NCBI GenBank assembly: GCA_000720845.1
Contig: JODU01000027.1
Coordinates: 10,522-74,521, forward strand
Origin: Kitasatospora aureofaciens
Lineage (GTDB): Bacteria > Actinomycetota > Actinomycetes > Streptomycetales > Streptomycetaceae
DNA: 64,000 nt
Direction: 5' to 3'
The notes under the pieces are model-generated. The model saw only the letters and a list, made by a program, of their open reading frames with translations, had not been told where the DNA came from and searched no databases. Positions 36,280 through 44,303 of the stretch are shown here, piece after piece (within the stretch, counting starts at the first letter, position 1; the number at the start of each line of letters is the position of its first letter). Made by a program: the position numbers and the translations under genes.

Positions 36280-37334
36280 CTACAGCACCTTGACCAGGGC
36301 GTTCTCCTCCCAGCCGTCCCCGTCCTCGAAGTAGCCCTCCATCGCGGCGCTGTTCTCGGCCCATCCGTCCTGCTTGGCGATGACCTTGCGGTCGTTGCCG
36401 GCGCGCTTGGAGCTGGTGGCCAGTCCGCGGCGCGGGGAGTGCCTGGTGGGGCGGAAGGACAGCTCGGCCCACTTGCCCAGCCGGGTGATGACGTCGCCGA
36501 TGGTCTCCGGGTCCAGTCTGCCGGGCATGACGGTGTGCCAGCGGTTGTGAAGCGGCTTGTAGTCGAAATCATCGGGGTCGGTCAGGCTGGCCTCTTCCTT
36601 CCAGGCCCGCCACGCGCGCACCGGGCAGCTGATCGGCCGGGAGCCGAACGGCACCTTCACCTTCCGGGGCTTGATCTTGGAGACCTGCACGTTGACTTCC
36701 ATGCCGTGCTCGGTCTCGACGAAGCCGCGCACCCGCAGGAAGGCGATTTCGTGCTCGCGCCCGGCGATGGCGAAGCAGGTCAGCCCGATGGAGCGGTCGC
36801 GGATGCCCAGCCGGTTGTCGGGGGCCGCCATCACGGTGGCGCGCAGGTGCTCGGCGAGCAGCGCGGGCGCCGGTCCCCGGCCCCGGGTCTCCCTTGTCTT
36901 CTCCATCTCCTTCACCTTGGCCTGAGCACCCGGCGGGCGCGGGCGGCCACGGTCTTGTCGAGGACCAGGTGGTTGTCGGCGCGGCCGGTGACGACCACGC
37001 CGGACAGGCGGCGGTCGATGGTCGAGGGTGCGGTGTAGGTGCCCTTCCGCCAACCGGGCTGGACCCACAGCCACTCGACGAACGCGGTCAGCGATCCGGG
37101 CGTAATGGCGGTGACGGGGAGTTCGAGCAGCGCGCAGAACTGGGTCCACTGTCGCCAGTCGGCGGTGTAGGAGTCGGTGGTGTTGTCCGGCCGGAGGTTC
37201 TTCTCGTGCTTGGCACTGCGCTCCTCCAGCTCCTGGAGCTTGGCGAGCACGTTGGGGCTGAACGCCGCGGCGTCCGTCGCCGCGGTGGTGCCCGCCGGCC
37301 CGGCCGACGCCGGCAGCACGACAGCGGGCGTCAC
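36280..37334 (-). pseudogene. Tyrosine site-specific recombinase, single-base frameshift
   Basis: Two frames combine into about 351 residues. The N-terminal part from GTG 37334 has a SAM-like core-binding domain (SYTADWRQWTQFCALLELPV). After about 36925 the frame changes: restoring one base before GCCAAGGTGAAG gives KVKEMEKTRETRGRGPAP and the catalytic domain. That domain includes AGREHEIAFLRVRGF, HSPRRGLATSS (HxxR) and MEGYFEDGDGW with a candidate nucleophile Tyr. It could resolve dimers or move an element. Whether the indel is real is unknown. Confidence 0.7.
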
Positions 37335-37555
37335 GGCACCCGGTACATCCGCACTTTTCTGGGTTGGCTCTAAAGCGCCCCGTCACGCCCCTTTATTCGT
37401 ACTGTGTTTCGTCGCATCTGGGTACCGCATATGAGTCCCTACTCCAACCCACTCCACCGCCAGACCCGGCAGACACGGAGTGCCTAGATCACCGGATCTG
37501 ACGCAGCTTCTACGTTGTCCAGCAGGGTCCGTACGAGCCAGCGATCAGCAGGGTC

Positions 37556-38725
37556 CTAGAAGTGGTCGGGCAGCCAGGGTTCGAGCTGTGCAGTGCTGCG
37601 GACCAGGGTGGCGAGCGCCTTCTCCGATACGGCGTGGACTCCGGCCATGCGGGCCGACGTGGTGGACCGGTAGCCGCCGGCGTACCAGACCGCGAGCTGG
37701 CGCTGTGTGAGGAGCACTTGTCCCTCGACCTGTGTGGCGACGATCTCGCCCGCTCCGGCTTTGATCTGCAGCATCCACCGGTCCCACTGGCCGTGCTCGC
37801 TCTCGATTTCGACCGGTAGGGCGGTGGTGAGGTCGCTGGGCCAGCCGCGGAGCCGGATGGCCTCGGGGAGGTTCAGGATGCGGAGCATCCAGGGGTGCCA
37901 GGCTTCGGCGGTGGTGCGGTGGTGGCGGAGTCCGTGCAGGAGTGTGGGGTACGGGGGGAGGGCACCGCGGCGAAAGGTGATGGTGCGGGCGCGGGTGTTG
38001 TGGCGGCCGAGGAAGGCGAGCATGGCGGCGGCGGTGGGCTGGCTTGTGGCCCAGAAGTCGTGGACGGTCAGGGTCATGCCGTGGCGTTCGTGTCGTTTGG
38101 TGGTGAGGCTGAGCAGGCCGGCGGTGGGGTGGCCGGGCCGGGCGAAGCGGTAGGTGGTGAGGTTGCTCTTGTCCTGCTTCCACCGGTTCCACCAAGTCGG
38201 GCGGTGGACAGGGCCGTTCCACTGGCGGGCGAGGTCACGTTGGAGGGCTTCGGCTTGGTCGGTCAGTCCGTGCTCGGCCTCGAAGTCTTCGCCTGTGAAG
38301 GAGCGTTTGAGGTCGTCGGTGGTTACCGTCCAGGCGAGTACGCCGGTGGGGGCTTCCCAGCCGAGGCGGCGGGCGTAGCCGGTGGAGGAGGTCACGATCG
38401 CGGAGATCACTGCCCCGCGCTCGATCAGGGGGCGCAGTCGTTCGCGGGTCATGTCGGTGGCCAGGTGGTCGCCGCGTTCTTCGGGGGCGACGCAGCCGTC
38501 GCCGAGGCAGGCGCTGGGGACGAGGGCGCCGCCGAAGAACTGGTCGACGAGGAGGCCGAGGCCGCCGGCGACGACCCGGCCGCCGCGGACGGCGACCTGA
38601 AGGTCGGCGTGCTCGCGCAGGTGAGTGATGTCCCCGATCGGGTGACCGTAGGCGCGGGTGGCGAGCTGGTCGTACTGCTCCCACAGGGTGTCGTCGGCGG
38701 GGGTGAAGGTCAGCTGCTGGTTCAT
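37556..38725 (-). CDS. Eis-like GNAT N-acetyltransferase
   Basis: A 389-residue protein with the Eis family layout: an N-terminal GNAT domain (about 1-150, with VPSACLGDGCVAPEERGDHL, then TDMTRERLRPLI as the acetyl-CoA pyrophosphate loop region), a second GNAT-like domain, and an SCP2-like C-terminus ending in the carboxylate HF, as is typical. Eis proteins acetylate amines such as aminoglycosides or lysines. Last gene of the operon, nine bases after the MaoC gene. The substrate is unknown; it might modify the operon's product or protect the host. Confidence 0.8.
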   Translation of the reverse strand: MNQQLTFTPADDTLWEQYDQLATRAYGHPIGDITHLREHADLQVAVRGGRVVAGGLGLLVDQFFGGALVPSACLGDGCVAPEERGDHLATDMTRERLRPLIERGAVISAIVTSSTGYARRLGWEAPTGVLAWTVTTDDLKRSFTGEDFEAEHGLTDQAEALQRDLARQWNGPVHRPTWWNRWKQDKSNLTTYRFARPGHPTAGLLSLTTKRHERHGMTLTVHDFWATSQPTAAAMLAFLGRHNTRARTITFRRGALPPYPTLLHGLRHHRTTAEAWHPWMLRILNLPEAIRLRGWPSDLTTALPVEIESEHGQWDRWMLQIKAGAGEIVATQVEGQVLLTQRQLAVWYAGGYRSTTSARMAGVHAVSEKALATLVRSTAQLEPWLPDHF

Positions 38726-38734
38726 GGTCCGCCT

Positions 38735-39265
38735 TCAGTAGTGGGTGGCGTTGCGGGTGGTGTCGGCGTCCAGGGGGAGGAGGAAGGTGCGGGTGAAGTC
38801 CAGGACGGTGGTGTCCGCCTGGTTGTGGGCGGTGGTGTGGCAGGTGATGACTCCGGTGTCGGGCCGGCTCTCGGAGGTGCGGCGGGTGAGGATCTTCGTT
38901 TCGGCGTAGAGGGTGTCGCCGATGTGGACGGGCGCGGTGAATCGCACCCGGTCGACGGCGAGGTTGGCGGTAGTCAGGCCGCTGATGCTGCGGACGGTCA
39001 TGCCGGCGACGAGGTTGAGGGTGACGCCGGAGCAGACGAGGATGCGGCCCCACGGGGTTTGGCTGCTGTAGTGGGCGTCGGTGTGGATGGGGGCGACGTT
39101 GCCGCTCAGGGCGGAGCCGAGGAGGTTGTCGAGTTCGGTGACGGTCCGGCCGGGCCGGTGCTCGATGATCAGGCCGGGGGAGAGCTCGGGGTAGGAGAGC
39201 CCGACGTTCTCGCGGATCCGGTCCTTACCGGTCTGGCGGTAGCCGTGGGGCGGTTCGGGGGTCAT
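38735..39265 (-). CDS. MaoC-family (R)-specific enoyl-CoA hydratase-like protein
   Basis: A 176-residue hot-dog-fold protein. ATG 39265 overlaps the CitE-like stop (ATGA). LSGNVAPIHTDAHYSSQTPW is the hydratase signature (N, D/H region), and FTAPVHIGDTLYAETKIL is the second conserved segment. Related mesaconyl-CoA/beta-methylmalyl-CoA dehydratases pair naturally with CitE-type lyases, as here. Substrate not determinable. Confidence 0.82.
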   Translation of the reverse strand: MTPEPPHGYRQTGKDRIRENVGLSYPELSPGLIIEHRPGRTVTELDNLLGSALSGNVAPIHTDAHYSSQTPWGRILVCSGVTLNLVAGMTVRSISGLTTANLAVDRVRFTAPVHIGDTLYAETKILTRRTSESRPDTGVITCHTTAHNQADTTVLDFTRTFLLPLDADTTRNATHY

Positions 39266-40119
39266 GACGTGCGGTCTGCTTCGGCGACCAGCGCGCGGGC
39301 CCGGTTGAAGAAGGGGGTGCCGCGCATCTGCCCGTCCACGGTGGTCACCGTTCCCCCGCTGGCGTCGGCGGCGGCAACGACGGCGCGGGCCTGGGTGATT
39401 TCGTCGGCGGTGGGGGTGAAGACGTCGTTGATCACCTGGACGTGACGGGGGTGGACGCAGCCCTTGCCGTAGAAGCCGAGTTCCTTGGCCCGCTCGGCGT
39501 CGCGGCGCAGGATGCCGGGGTCGTCGAGGTTCCAGGTGGGGGCGTCGATGGCGGGGAGGTTCGCGGCGGTGGCCGCGTTGATGAGGGCCGAGCGGGCGTA
39601 GTGGAGGGCTTCCCAGCCCAGACCGCAGCTGACGGAGGCTGCGTAGTCGGCGGAGCCGAAGATGACGCCGCCGAGCCGGGGCGCGCGCATGATCGCGGGG
39701 AGGGTGGTGAAGGCCCGGGGGCTTTCGATCAGCGCCCAGATGTCGGGTGTGTAGTCGTTGGTGTCGAGGGCGGCGGCGACGAGTTCGATGTCGCGGTCTG
39801 ATTCCACCTTGGGGATCACGATGAGGTCGGGCCGGGCGGTGTAGGCGGCGAGGGCGGCGAGGTCCTTGATGCCGTCGAGGGTCGTGAGGCTGTTCATCCG
39901 GATGCCGAGGGTGCACGGCGGGTCGGGAAGGGCGAAGAACGCCTCGGAGGCGGTGCGGGCAGTCTGCTTGTCGGCCGGGGCGACGGAGTCCTCGATGTCG
40001 ACGACGGCGACCGCGGCGCCGGACTGCTGCGCGCCGGCGAAGCGGTCTGTGTGCAGGCCGGGGGTGATGATCCAGGCCCGTCCGGGCCGACGGTTGGTGC
40101 TGGTCATATGGGTGGTCAC
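39262..40119 (-). CDS. CitE-like HpcH/HpaI aldolase/lyase
   Basis: A 285-residue TIM-barrel lyase of the CitE/malyl-CoA lyase type. AVVDIEDSVAPADK carries the metal-site Glu-Asp, LGIRMNSL holds the substrate Arg, LIVIPKVES the barrel strand, and IWALIESPRAF the second Glu. C-terminal GKGCVHPRHV is conserved. Such enzymes cleave or form malyl- or citramalyl-CoA. GTG overlaps the ACP stop (GTGA). Confidence 0.85.
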   Translation of the reverse strand: MTTHMTSTNRRPGRAWIITPGLHTDRFAGAQQSGAAVAVVDIEDSVAPADKQTARTASEAFFALPDPPCTLGIRMNSLTTLDGIKDLAALAAYTARPDLIVIPKVESDRDIELVAAALDTNDYTPDIWALIESPRAFTTLPAIMRAPRLGGVIFGSADYAASVSCGLGWEALHYARSALINAATAANLPAIDAPTWNLDDPGILRRDAERAKELGFYGKGCVHPRHVQVINDVFTPTADEITQARAVVAAADASGGTVTTVDGQMRGTPFFNRARALVAEADRTS

Positions 40120-40346
40120 CTTCCGTTGCGCTGGGTGGTGATGAGGCGGTCGAGCTGGCCGAGGGTGGCGGCCTCCTTGATGTCGCTGTCGCTGATGTCG
40201 AGGCCGTAGCGGTCGGTCAGGAGGACGGAGAGCTCCACGACGGCGAGGGAGTCGAATCCGGCGTGGTCGAGGGTGGCGTCGTCGGTGAGCCGGTCGGCGG
40301 GCAGCTTGAGGTCGTGGATCAGGATGCGGATCAGGTCACCGGTCAT
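40116..40346 (-). CDS. Acyl carrier protein
   Basis: A 76-residue acidic helical protein with HAGFDSLAVVELSVLL; Ser33 in the DSL motif is the expected phosphopantetheine site. The start overlaps the KASIII gene by 11 bp and its stop overlaps the CitE-like gene. It is the only carrier protein in the operon and presumably receives the KASIII product. No phosphopantetheinyl transferase is in the window. Confidence 0.88.
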   Translation of the reverse strand: MTGDLIRILIHDLKLPADRLTDDATLDHAGFDSLAVVELSVLLTDRYGLDISDSDIKEAATLGQLDRLITTQRNGR

Positions 40347-41343
40347 GTCCGGCTCCTTCTGGGATGCGGGTGGGGGAGAGGCCGGGCCAGGTGAGCGTTG
40401 CGGCGCCCCAGGTCAATCCGGCGCCGAACGCGGTGAGCAGGATGCGGTGGCCGGGCTTCAGGCAGCCGTCCGCGGCAGATTGGGCCAGGAGCAGGGGGAT
40501 GGAGGCGGCGCCGGTGTTTCCGACCTCGGCGATGTTGCCGAGCCGACGGCCGTCGGAGATGCCGAGCCGGCGGGCGACGAAGGAGGTGATCCGGCTGTTG
40601 GCCTGGTGCGGGGCCAAGCGGTCGACCTCCGTGAGGTCCCATCCCGCGGCGGTGGCGGCCTGGCGGGAGGCGGTGGACATGCGGTCGACGGCATGCCGGA
40701 AGACATCGGCTCCGTCCATGTGCAGAGCGCCGGGCCGGGAGGCACGGATCAGATCGGCGCCGGTGCCGTCGCTGCCCAGTACCACCGGCCCCAGCGCCCC
40801 AGCCTCGTCCGCGCTGCCGCAGCGCAGCACCACGGCTCCGGCGCCGTCCCCGAACAGCGGGACAGTCGCGCGGTCCCCAGGGTCGGGAAGGGCGGCGAGG
40901 CGGTCGGCGCCGACGACCAGGACGGTCCGTGCGGTGCCAGCGGCGATGAGCCCGGCCGCGGTGGCCAGGCCGTAGAGAAAGCCGGTGCAGCCGGCCGCGA
41001 GGTCGAAGGCGGGGATGCCGGTCAGCCCGAGCCGGGTGGCGACGGCGGGGGCGGTGGCCGGGCAGCATCGGTCAGGGGTGGTCGTGGCCACCACCAGGGC
41101 CTGAACCGGGGCCGGTTCGCCCCCGGCGAGGGCCTGGGCGGCGGCCTGTGCGGCGAGGTCGGTCGTGGACAGGTCCGCCCCGGCCACGTGCCGCCGGGTG
41201 ATGCCGGTCCGCGAGCGGATCCACTCGTCCGTGGTGTCCAGGCGCGCGGTCAGGTCGGCGTTCGAGACGGTGCGCGGGGGCAGCGCTGCACCGATCGTGC
41301 AGACGACGGCCGCCCTCCCGGCCGGCTGGAGTGCGGCGGTCAT
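40336..41343 (-). CDS. Beta-ketoacyl-ACP synthase III (FabH-like)
   Basis: A 335-residue thiolase-fold synthase with the full Cys-His-Asn triad: Cys119 in DLAAGCTGFLYGL, His246 in APHQANSRI and Asn276 in VGNTGAASI. RSRTGITRRHVAGADLSTTD and LFGDGAGAVVL are conserved. KASIII enzymes condense an acyl-CoA starter with malonyl-ACP or catalyse related acyl transfers. ATGA overlap with the aldolase gene. Which starter it takes is unknown. Confidence 0.9.
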   Translation of the reverse strand: MTAALQPAGRAAVVCTIGAALPPRTVSNADLTARLDTTDEWIRSRTGITRRHVAGADLSTTDLAAQAAAQALAGGEPAPVQALVVATTTPDRCCPATAPAVATRLGLTGIPAFDLAAGCTGFLYGLATAAGLIAAGTARTVLVVGADRLAALPDPGDRATVPLFGDGAGAVVLRCGSADEAGALGPVVLGSDGTGADLIRASRPGALHMDGADVFRHAVDRMSTASRQAATAAGWDLTEVDRLAPHQANSRITSFVARRLGISDGRRLGNIAEVGNTGAASIPLLLAQSAADGCLKPGHRILLTAFGAGLTWGAATLTWPGLSPTRIPEGAGHDR

Positions 41344-42383
41344 CGGGTGGCTGCCTTAAGCTGACGGGCGACCTCGCCGATCAGGTCTTCCTGTCCGGCG
41401 ACGACCTGCCGCTTGCCAAGGGCGAGGAACAGGTCGACGGGGTCGACGCCTTCGGCGCGGGCGGTCTCCAGGACGGGCCGCTTGAAGCCGGAGAACACCC
41501 CGGCCAGGCCGCTGGCCACGGCGATCGAGTCGATGGACGGTGGGGCCTTCATCAGGCGGTCGGCGGCGACGTCGGCGGCGGCCAGGATCTGGCGCAAGCC
41601 GATCCCGGTGGGGATGCCGCGGCGTTCCAGGACGGCCACGAGGACTTCGAGCGGGGCGTTGCCGGCCCCGGCGCCGAACCCCCGGGCCGTCGCGTCGATG
41701 ACCGACGCCCCGGCGTCCACGGCGGCCAGGCTGTTCGCCACCGCCAGACCCAGGTTGTTATGGCCGTGGAAGATCACCGGTACGTCGACGGCGGAGACGA
41801 TGGCGTTGACGCGCTCGGTGACGTCGCCCGGGAGGTAGTGGCCCGCGGAGTCCATGATGCCGACCGCCTGGGCGCCGAACTTGACCATCAGGGCACACTG
41901 TTCGGCGAGTTCGCCCGGGCCGGTCATGTGGCTCATGAGCAGGACGCCCTGGGCTTCGGCTCCGAGGTCGCGGACGACGCCGAGGTGGCGCTCGGTGACG
42001 TCGGCCTCGGTGCAGTGGGCGGCGATCCGTACGACGTCGGCGCCGTGGTGGACGGCGGCCGCCAGGTCGCGGGAGGTTCCCCAGCCGGGGGCCATGAAGA
42101 CGCCCATCCGTGACGAGGTGAGGGCCTCGCGGACGGTGGTGAGCATCGTGGCGTCATCCAGCCGGGCGCGGCCGATCTGGAGGCTGGAGGCGCCCAGCCC
42201 GTTGCCGTGGCCGACCTCCACCACCGGCACTTTGGCGGCGTTCGCGACGGTGGCGTAGGCGCGGAGCTGGCCGGCGTCGAGCTGGTGGCCGACGGCGTGG
42301 TGGCCGTCGCGCAGGGTCGGGTCGTGCAGCAGGATCCGGGGCCGCGGGCGCGGGGGTGCGGTCATGGGCGGGTTTCCCTTCAT
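41340..42383 (-). CDS. 4-hydroxy-2-oxovalerate aldolase (MhpE/DmpG type)
   Basis: A 347-residue DRE-TIM metalloaldolase. HDPTLRDGHHAVGHQL is the diagnostic N-terminal motif, with metal ligands continuing in FHGHNNLGLAVANSLAAVDA. The C-terminal communication domain includes LALGKRQVVAGQEDLI, as in aldolases that channel acetaldehyde to the dehydrogenase. It cleaves 4-hydroxy-2-oxovalerate to pyruvate and acetaldehyde, reversibly. Starts by ATGA overlap, or at ATG 42365 which has AAGGGA upstream. Confidence 0.9.
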   Translation of the reverse strand: MKGNPPMTAPPRPRPRILLHDPTLRDGHHAVGHQLDAGQLRAYATVANAAKVPVVEVGHGNGLGASSLQIGRARLDDATMLTTVREALTSSRMGVFMAPGWGTSRDLAAAVHHGADVVRIAAHCTEADVTERHLGVVRDLGAEAQGVLLMSHMTGPGELAEQCALMVKFGAQAVGIMDSAGHYLPGDVTERVNAIVSAVDVPVIFHGHNNLGLAVANSLAAVDAGASVIDATARGFGAGAGNAPLEVLVAVLERRGIPTGIGLRQILAAADVAADRLMKAPPSIDSIAVASGLAGVFSGFKRPVLETARAEGVDPVDLFLALGKRQVVAGQEDLIGEVARQLKAATR

Positions 42384-43249
42384 CGGGAGCCGGCGGCCGT
42401 CTGCTCGGCGAGGAGGACGGCGGCGGCGTTGATGATGTCGACGCTTCCGGCGTGGCGGGGCAGGCGGCCGCCGCAGACGGTCACCTCCACCGCGACCGAG
42501 ATCCGGCCCGGGGCGACGGCGAGCGAGGTCACCTTGAACCCGGGCGTGTAGGCGCGCACGGAGTGGGCGGCGGCCGCGATGCTCGTGCGGACCGGAGCCG
42601 GGCGGATGCCGTCCGCGAGGACGGTCATGGCCACCCGGAACGGCGGAGCGGGCCGGGCGGGGCTGAGGTTGACCATCACCTTCGCCTCCCGGGTGCCGGT
42701 GAAGGTCCGGATCGCGGCCGAGGTGGTGGCGATGTACTGGTCGAGGTTCAGGCGGGTGGCCCGGCCGGCGCTCGCGCTCGCCCCGGTGGAGACCACCTCG
42801 ATGTAGGTGGGGGCGCAGCGCTGGGAGATGGCGTGCAGGATCGGGATGGCCGCCTGCCCGCCGCAGCTGACGAGGTTCAGGTGCCGGTGGCCCGCCGACC
42901 GGTGGCTGGTGACGCCCGGGACGATGACCGTGCCGAGGTCCGCGGGCGTCAGGTCGATCAGGGTGGTGCCGGTCGGCCGCAGCGCCGCCCAGTGCTCGGC
43001 GTGGCTGTCGGCGTTGCTGGCGTCGAAGACCACATCGAAGGGGCCGGCTTCCACCACGGCGCGGATGCCGCCGGCGGTGGTCGGATGGCCCATGTCGGCC
43101 GCCCGGCGCAGGCCCAGACTGTTCCGGTCACGGCCTGCCACCAGGGCCAGTTCCAGTGCCGCCGACCGGCGGATCTTGTCGGCGAGGTCGATCCCGATCA
43201 GGCCCGCGCCGAGTACGGCGACGCGCAGACGCTGTCCATCAGGGGCCAT
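42380..43249 (-). CDS. Acetaldehyde dehydrogenase, acylating (MhpF/DmpF type)
   Basis: A 289-residue NAD-dependent enzyme. ATG 43249 has AAGGAG eight bases upstream. The Rossmann motif is VAVLGAGLIGIDLADKI, the catalytic Cys lies in LNLVSCGGQAAIPI, and GFKVTSLAVAPGRISVAVEV closes the fold. It oxidises acetaldehyde to acetyl-CoA in complex with the MhpE-type aldolase encoded next. The order F-E is that of meta-cleavage operons. Confidence 0.9.
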   Translation of the reverse strand: MAPDGQRLRVAVLGAGLIGIDLADKIRRSAALELALVAGRDRNSLGLRRAADMGHPTTAGGIRAVVEAGPFDVVFDASNADSHAEHWAALRPTGTTLIDLTPADLGTVIVPGVTSHRSAGHRHLNLVSCGGQAAIPILHAISQRCAPTYIEVVSTGASASAGRATRLNLDQYIATTSAAIRTFTGTREAKVMVNLSPARPAPPFRVAMTVLADGIRPAPVRTSIAAAAHSVRAYTPGFKVTSLAVAPGRISVAVEVTVCGGRLPRHAGSVDIINAAAVLLAEQTAAGSR

Positions 43250-43319
43250 CGGACGCTCCTTCGTACGGAAAGAGGGCTGGAGAGGTGCAAAGACGGCGGA
43301 ACGCCGGGCACCAAGGGGG

Positions 43320-44120
43320 TTAGTGGACGTGCAGTGCGACCGGCGGCAGATGGGGCGAGTAGGCGCGGACCGTGCTCCGGGCATCCAGCGGGAGGCTGGC
43401 GTGCACGGCCCCGGCCAGGACCAGCTGTCCGGCACGCAGCTTGTCGCCGCAGCGGTGCAGCCGCCCGGCGAGCCAGGCCAGAGCGTGGAGCGGGTGGCCG
43501 AGGACGGCTCGGCCTTCCCCGGTGGCGACGGCAATGCCGTCGACGCTGACGACCAACTGCTCGGCGGCCAGGTCCATGTCCGCGCTGAGCGGCATCATGG
43601 GCCCGGTGACGACCTGGGCGCAGGACGCGTTGTCGGCGATGCTGTCAGCGACCGTAAGACGCCAGCTGGTGAATCGGGTGTCGATCACTTCCAGGGCGAG
43701 GAACACCTCCTTCACCGCCGCCCGCGCCTCCTCGACGCCCACGTTCCCGCCCGTCAGGTCGCAACCGAGCCGGAACGCGATCTCGGCCTCCACTCGCGGC
43801 TGCATCAGCGCGCACCGGGCCATGGTGCTGCCGGCGGGCAGCATCATGTGGTCCAGCAGGACACCCGAGTCCGGCTCGTCGACGCCCATCTGCTCCTGCA
43901 TGGCCCGAGAGGTCACCCCGGCCTTGTGGCCGACGACGCGGGCGCCGCCCGCGACCTGCCGGGCCACCGCCGCCGCCTGCACGCGGTAGGCCGTCTCCAG
44001 CGACAGATCCGGCCGCCGGACGGTCAAAGCTTCGATCGGAATTTGCTTGCACTCCGCCGTCAGCAGAGCCGACGCCGTAGCGTCGATCCAGCGGTCGTCC
44101 TGGTTGTCCTGGTCATGCAA
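43320..44120 (-). CDS. 2-hydroxypenta-2,4-dienoate hydratase (MhpD/DmpE type)
   Basis: With a TTG start at 44120 (GGAGGG at proper spacing) the product has 266 residues, the usual size for this family. GHKAGVTSRAMQEQMGVDEP, then EAEIAFRLGCDLTGG and ALEVIDTRFTSW carry the fumarylacetoacetase-fold metal and substrate residues. It hydrates 2-hydroxypentadienoate to 4-hydroxy-2-oxovalerate. First gene of the operon. Ring-cleavage enzymes that usually feed this step are absent. Confidence 0.85.
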   Translation of the reverse strand: MHDQDNQDDRWIDATASALLTAECKQIPIEALTVRRPDLSLETAYRVQAAAVARQVAGGARVVGHKAGVTSRAMQEQMGVDEPDSGVLLDHMMLPAGSTMARCALMQPRVEAEIAFRLGCDLTGGNVGVEEARAAVKEVFLALEVIDTRFTSWRLTVADSIADNASCAQVVTGPMMPLSADMDLAAEQLVVSVDGIAVATGEGRAVLGHPLHALAWLAGRLHRCGDKLRAGQLVLAGAVHASLPLDARSTVRAYSPHLPPVALHVH

Positions 44121-44274
44121 GGCAATCCCTCCTCGGGGCATACGGCATCCCATGCGGTGTGCAGACGCGGGCTCGGAGCAGATCTGTTGCGGCACTTCGG
44201 CCGCCGGGCTCGGGCCTGATGAACAGTCAACCTGCGGGCCGTACGCAGCGGTACGGTGAGGGGCAGGCCAAGCG

Positions 44275-44292
44275 GTATATCGGGTATATCGG
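44275..44292. promoter_or_regulatory. Tandem GTATATCGG repeat, likely operator
   Basis: Two adjacent 9-bp copies (44275-44283 and 44284-44292) lie 12-29 bp before the ATG of the HTH-TPR regulator and about 155 bp from the divergent mhpD-type start. Position suits autoregulation and control of the operon. Confidence 0.5.
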
Positions 44293-44303
44293 GGCAGGTG
44301 CTC

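Noticed and set aside
36280..37386. An intact 368-residue recombinase
   Set aside because: The first third of that frame (to about residue 155) is compositional noise; the true N-terminal domain is in another frame, so the gene is frameshifted.
37556..44120. A classical aromatic meta-cleavage operon
   Set aside because: Only the lower trio is present; no ring hydroxylase, extradiol dioxygenase or C-C hydrolase is found, while KASIII and ACP are, so a plain catabolic label is not supported.
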